This document shows positions 6,423 to 8,110 of a DNA stretch of 8,110 bases, piece after piece. The notes below the pieces were generated by a model that was not told where the DNA came from, made no database searches, and was given only the letters and a program-made list of their open reading frames with translations. Location: positions 1 to 8,110 of the forward strand of contig CADBOW010000290.1 in assembly GCA_902796375.1 (NCBI GenBank), read 5' to 3'. How positions within the stretch are numbered: the stretch's first letter is position 1; the number at the start of each line of letters is the position of its first letter. The translations under genes were made by a program, and so were the position numbers. This stretch comes from an uncultured Lachnospiraceae bacterium (GTDB taxonomy: Bacteria; Bacillota; Clostridia; Lachnospirales; Lachnospiraceae).

Positions 6423-7115
6423 ATGAAGAAGAGTATGGCAGGATGGATCCTGGCGGCGGTTCTCCTTGCAGGAGGGCTGACGGGATGCAGAGGGGATGAG
6501 GTCACTGTGCGGACGTATGCCGCTCAGGAAGGCGCATCGACAGAAGCGAAATCCGCAAGGCGTACTGAGCAGGTGGGCACAGGCAGGTCGGCAGACGGCA
6601 TGGCAGGTGACTCGGCGGATGACATGGCAGGCAAGGCGGCAGACGGTACGTCGGGTGACTCGGCGGACGGCACGACAGCAGAGGTCTGTGTGGTATATGT
6701 CTGCGGAGCGGTGAAACAGGAAGGGGTTTATACCCTGCCTGCGGGGAGCCGTGTGGCGGATGCCTTGAAGGCAGCAGGGGGCTTTTCGAAGAAGGCGGAC
6801 CGGAGCGTGGTAAACCTGGCTGAGAAGCTGAGTGACGGAGAGAAGATCCGGATTCCCGAAGAGGGAGAGACTCCGGCGGAGGATCCGACTGGGAACGGGG
6901 GAACCGGAGACAGCACGGAGACAGGGATCAATATCAATACTGCGGATGCAGCCATGCTGACGCAGCTTCCGGGCATCGGTGAGACACGGGCGCGGGACAT
7001 TATCGATTATCGTGAGGATCAGGGGGCGTTTTCAAAGCCGGAAGATCTGATGAAGGTTCCGGGGATCAAGGAAGGAACTTACAATAAAGTGAAGGACAGG
7101 ATCCGGGTCAGATGA
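6423..7115 (+). CDS. comEA: ComEA-like DNA-binding lipoprotein (SLBB plus helix-hairpin-helix)
   Basis: ComEA binds double-stranded DNA outside the membrane and delivers it to the ComEC channel during transformation. The 230-residue protein has an N-terminal signal (MKKSMAGWILAAVLLAGG) ending in the lipobox LTGC with C22, so it is predicted to be a lipoprotein rather than anchored by a transmembrane helix. A low-complexity Ala/Gly/Asp/Ser linker (about 40-87) leads to an SLBB domain (about 88-145, VYVCGAVKQEGVYTL and VADALKAAGG), a second linker, and a tandem helix-hairpin-helix domain (169-230) with LPGIGETRA and VPGIKEGTY. The ribosome site is weak (GGATGA near 6411); M5 is an alternative start, but the two lysines favour M1. 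No comEC follows, so a role in competence is by family only; binding of other extracellular DNA is possible. Confidence 0.87.
   Translation: MKKSMAGWILAAVLLAGGLTGCRGDEVTVRTYAAQEGASTEAKSARRTEQVGTGRSADGMAGDSADDMAGKAADGTSGDSADGTTAEVCVVYVCGAVKQEGVYTLPAGSRVADALKAAGGFSKKADRSVVNLAEKLSDGEKIRIPEEGETPAEDPTGNGGTGDSTETGININTADAAMLTQLPGIGETRARDIIDYREDQGAFSKPEDLMKVPGIKEGTYNKVKDRIRVR
6588..6683 (+). repeat. 24-bp tandem repeat, four units, in the comEA linker
   Basis: Four in-frame 24-bp units start at 6588, 6612, 6636 and 6660 and encode SADGMAGD, SADDMAGK, AADGTSGD and SADGTTAE. Units differ by several substitutions and the last is only partly conserved. The repeat lengthens the flexible stalk between lipid anchor and SLBB domain. 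Copy number could vary between strains without shifting the frame. Confidence 0.85.
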
Positions 7116-7142
7116 CCGTCCTGAAATATGGAGTGATTAAAC

Positions 7143-7838
7143 ATGAAAAATGTGTTGGTAGTGGATGATGAAAAACTGATCGTAAAGGGCTTGAAGTTCA
7201 GCCTGGAGCAGGATGATATGCAGGTGGATATGGCCTATGACGGAGAGACTGCCGTTGAGATGGCCAGAGCCAAGAACTATGATATCATTTTACTGGATAT
7301 CATGCTTCCCAAGCTGACGGGCCTGGAGGTATGTCAGCTGATCCGGGAATTCTCGGATGTTCCGATCATCATGCTGACCGCCAAGGGAGAGGATATGGAC
7401 AAGATCCTGGGCCTGGAGTACGGAGCGGATGATTATATCACAAAGCCATTCAATATCCTTGAAGTGAAGGCCCGGATCAAGGCGATCCTTCGAAGGAATT
7501 CCAGAAATGACAGCTCCAGACAGGAGAAGTCAAATGTGATCGAGAAGAAGGGACTGCGGATCGAGGCTGATTCCAGAAGAGTATTTATACGGAATCAGGA
7601 AGTGAATCTGACAGCCAAGGAGTTTGATCTGGTTCTGCTGCTGGTGTCCAATCCCAATAAGGTATATTCGAGAGATGAACTGCTGAAGACCATTTGGGGC
7701 CCCGGATATCCCGGGGATGCACGTACGGTGGATGTGCATGTGCGTCGACTCAGGGAGAAGATCGAGAGTCATCCGGCGGATCCGGAGTTTATTCACACGA
7801 AGTGGGGAGTCGGATACTTCTTTCAGGATGAGGTTTGA
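7143..7838 (+). CDS. OmpR/PhoB-family response regulator
   Basis: Cytosolic transcription factor of a two-component system, 231 residues. The receiver domain (1-118) has the acidic pair D8-D9, phosphoacceptor D52 in LLDIMLP, T79 in MLTAK and K101 in TKPF, so phosphorylation is expected. A linker rich in Ser, Arg and Asn (119-131) joins a winged-helix DNA-binding domain (about 132-229), with the recognition helix in TVDVHVRRLREKI (195-207) and the wing ending TKWGVGYFF. The sequence resembles WalR/PhoP-type regulators, but I cannot assign an orthologue. A GGAG site (7130-7133) lies 9 nt before the start. It follows comEA by 27 bp and is probably co-transcribed. No histidine kinase gene follows; a terminator comes right after it, so its kinase must be encoded elsewhere. 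Confidence 0.94.
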   Translation: MKNVLVVDDEKLIVKGLKFSLEQDDMQVDMAYDGETAVEMARAKNYDIILLDIMLPKLTGLEVCQLIREFSDVPIIMLTAKGEDMDKILGLEYGADDYITKPFNILEVKARIKAILRRNSRNDSSRQEKSNVIEKKGLRIEADSRRVFIRNQEVNLTAKEFDLVLLLVSNPNKVYSRDELLKTIWGPGYPGDARTVDVHVRRLREKIESHPADPEFIHTKWGVGYFFQDEV

Positions 7839-7845
7839 TTCTTAT

Positions 7846-7871
7846 AAAGCCCCTGGTTTCAGGGGCTTTTT
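7846..7871 (+). terminator. Rho-independent terminator after the response regulator
   Basis: AAAGCCCCTG (7846-7855) pairs perfectly with CAGGGGCTTT (7860-7869) around a GTTT loop, ending in TTTTT (7867-7871). It starts 8 nt after the stop codon and closes the comEA-regulator unit. Confidence 0.92.
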
Positions 7872-7895
7872 CAATGGAGCTTACGGAGAGACGGG

Positions 7896-8110
7896 ATGAG
7901 TCAGTTGTCGGAGATGGAGAGAATTAAAGAGAAGCTGCTGGGCAGCAGGCGGCCGGAGGATACGAAGCTGCCTTCTTTTGTTGCGTCTGCCGTGGCAATC
8001 GAGAAATATAAGGTTCAGGGCTTCCCGGTTTACCGGCTGATCCCTCAGCGACCGCAGGGAAATATTTTCTATCTGTATCAGAGCAATTTCTCCATGCCGA
8101 TCCGGAAGAG
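7896..8110 (+). CDS. Unidentified protein, N-terminal 71 residues; possible alpha/beta-hydrolase relative (cut by window end)
   Basis: An open frame starts at ATG 7896 after a GGAGAG ribosome site (7885-7890) and continues to the window edge without a stop. It begins MSQLSEMERIKEKLLGSRR with no signal peptide. Later segments FPVYRLIPQ and GNIFYLYQSNF are reminiscent of the beta-strand pair in esterase-like alpha/beta hydrolases, where the second strand runs into the oxyanion-hole motif HGGAY. Here QSNF stands at that place, so if the family is right the motif is changed. This placement is pattern recognition on a short fragment. It lies 58 bp after the response-regulator stop and beyond the terminator, so it needs its own promoter or read-through; I see no convincing promoter in the short gap. 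Confidence 0.6.
   Translation, partial: MSQLSEMERIKEKLLGSRRPEDTKLPSFVASAVAIEKYKVQGFPVYRLIPQRPQGNIFYLYQSNFSMPIRK

Noticed and set aside
1..8110. CRISPR array, tRNA or rRNA gene, insertion sequence, prophage
   Set aside because: I saw no regularly spaced repeats with unique spacers, no tRNA-like cloverleaf, no rRNA sequence and no transposase, integrase or phage protein.

Overview
The window looks like chromosomal DNA from a Gram-positive Clostridia bacterium, most likely a gut Lachnospiraceae relative. This is inferred from the mid-range base composition, AGGAGG-type ribosome binding sites, sigma-A type promoters, an argC-argJ-argB cluster divergent from argG, and a secreted protein built from YDG/Ig-like and CxxC modules that are common in that family. 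No species assignment is possible from the sequence alone.

Region 1 (1-4384) is an arginine biosynthesis locus. argG (partial, minus strand) and argC-argJ-argB (plus strand) diverge from a 326-bp intergenic region. That region holds one promoter for each direction. Between the two -35 boxes lie four AT-rich TGCATAA-like repeats spaced 20-21 bp apart, the pattern expected of tandem ArgR operators. ArgJ transfers acetyl groups and recycles them (possibly also making N-acetylglutamate), ArgB phosphorylates N-acetylglutamate, ArgC reduces the acyl phosphate, and ArgG acts later on citrulline. argD, argF and argH are not in the window. The argC-argJ spacer carries a repeat-like insert with a 26-bp tandem duplication. 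The cluster ends in one or two hairpins, the larger of which can serve both converging transcripts.

Region 2 (4398-6254, minus strand) encodes a 618-residue secreted protein with a signal peptide, two beta-rich N-terminal segments, two cysteine modules and three Ig-like/YDG-type repeats. It has no sortase motif.

Region 3 (6255-6422) is a compact divergent promoter region. Two well-formed promoters face away from each other, and a 20-bp inverted repeat overlaps the -35 boxes of both. This is the most interesting regulatory structure in the window.

Region 4 (6423-7838, plus strand) holds a ComEA-like lipoprotein with SLBB and helix-hairpin-helix domains, followed 27 bp later by an OmpR/PhoB-type response regulator with no kinase gene beside it, then a strong terminator. 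A new gene begins at 7896 and runs off the window; it may be an alpha/beta-hydrolase relative with an altered oxyanion-hole motif.

Most of the window is ordinary metabolism and housekeeping. I see no convincing undescribed multi-gene system. The points worth following are the shared operator between the surface protein and comEA, the phased operator array, the structured argC leader and the repeat inside the arg operon.
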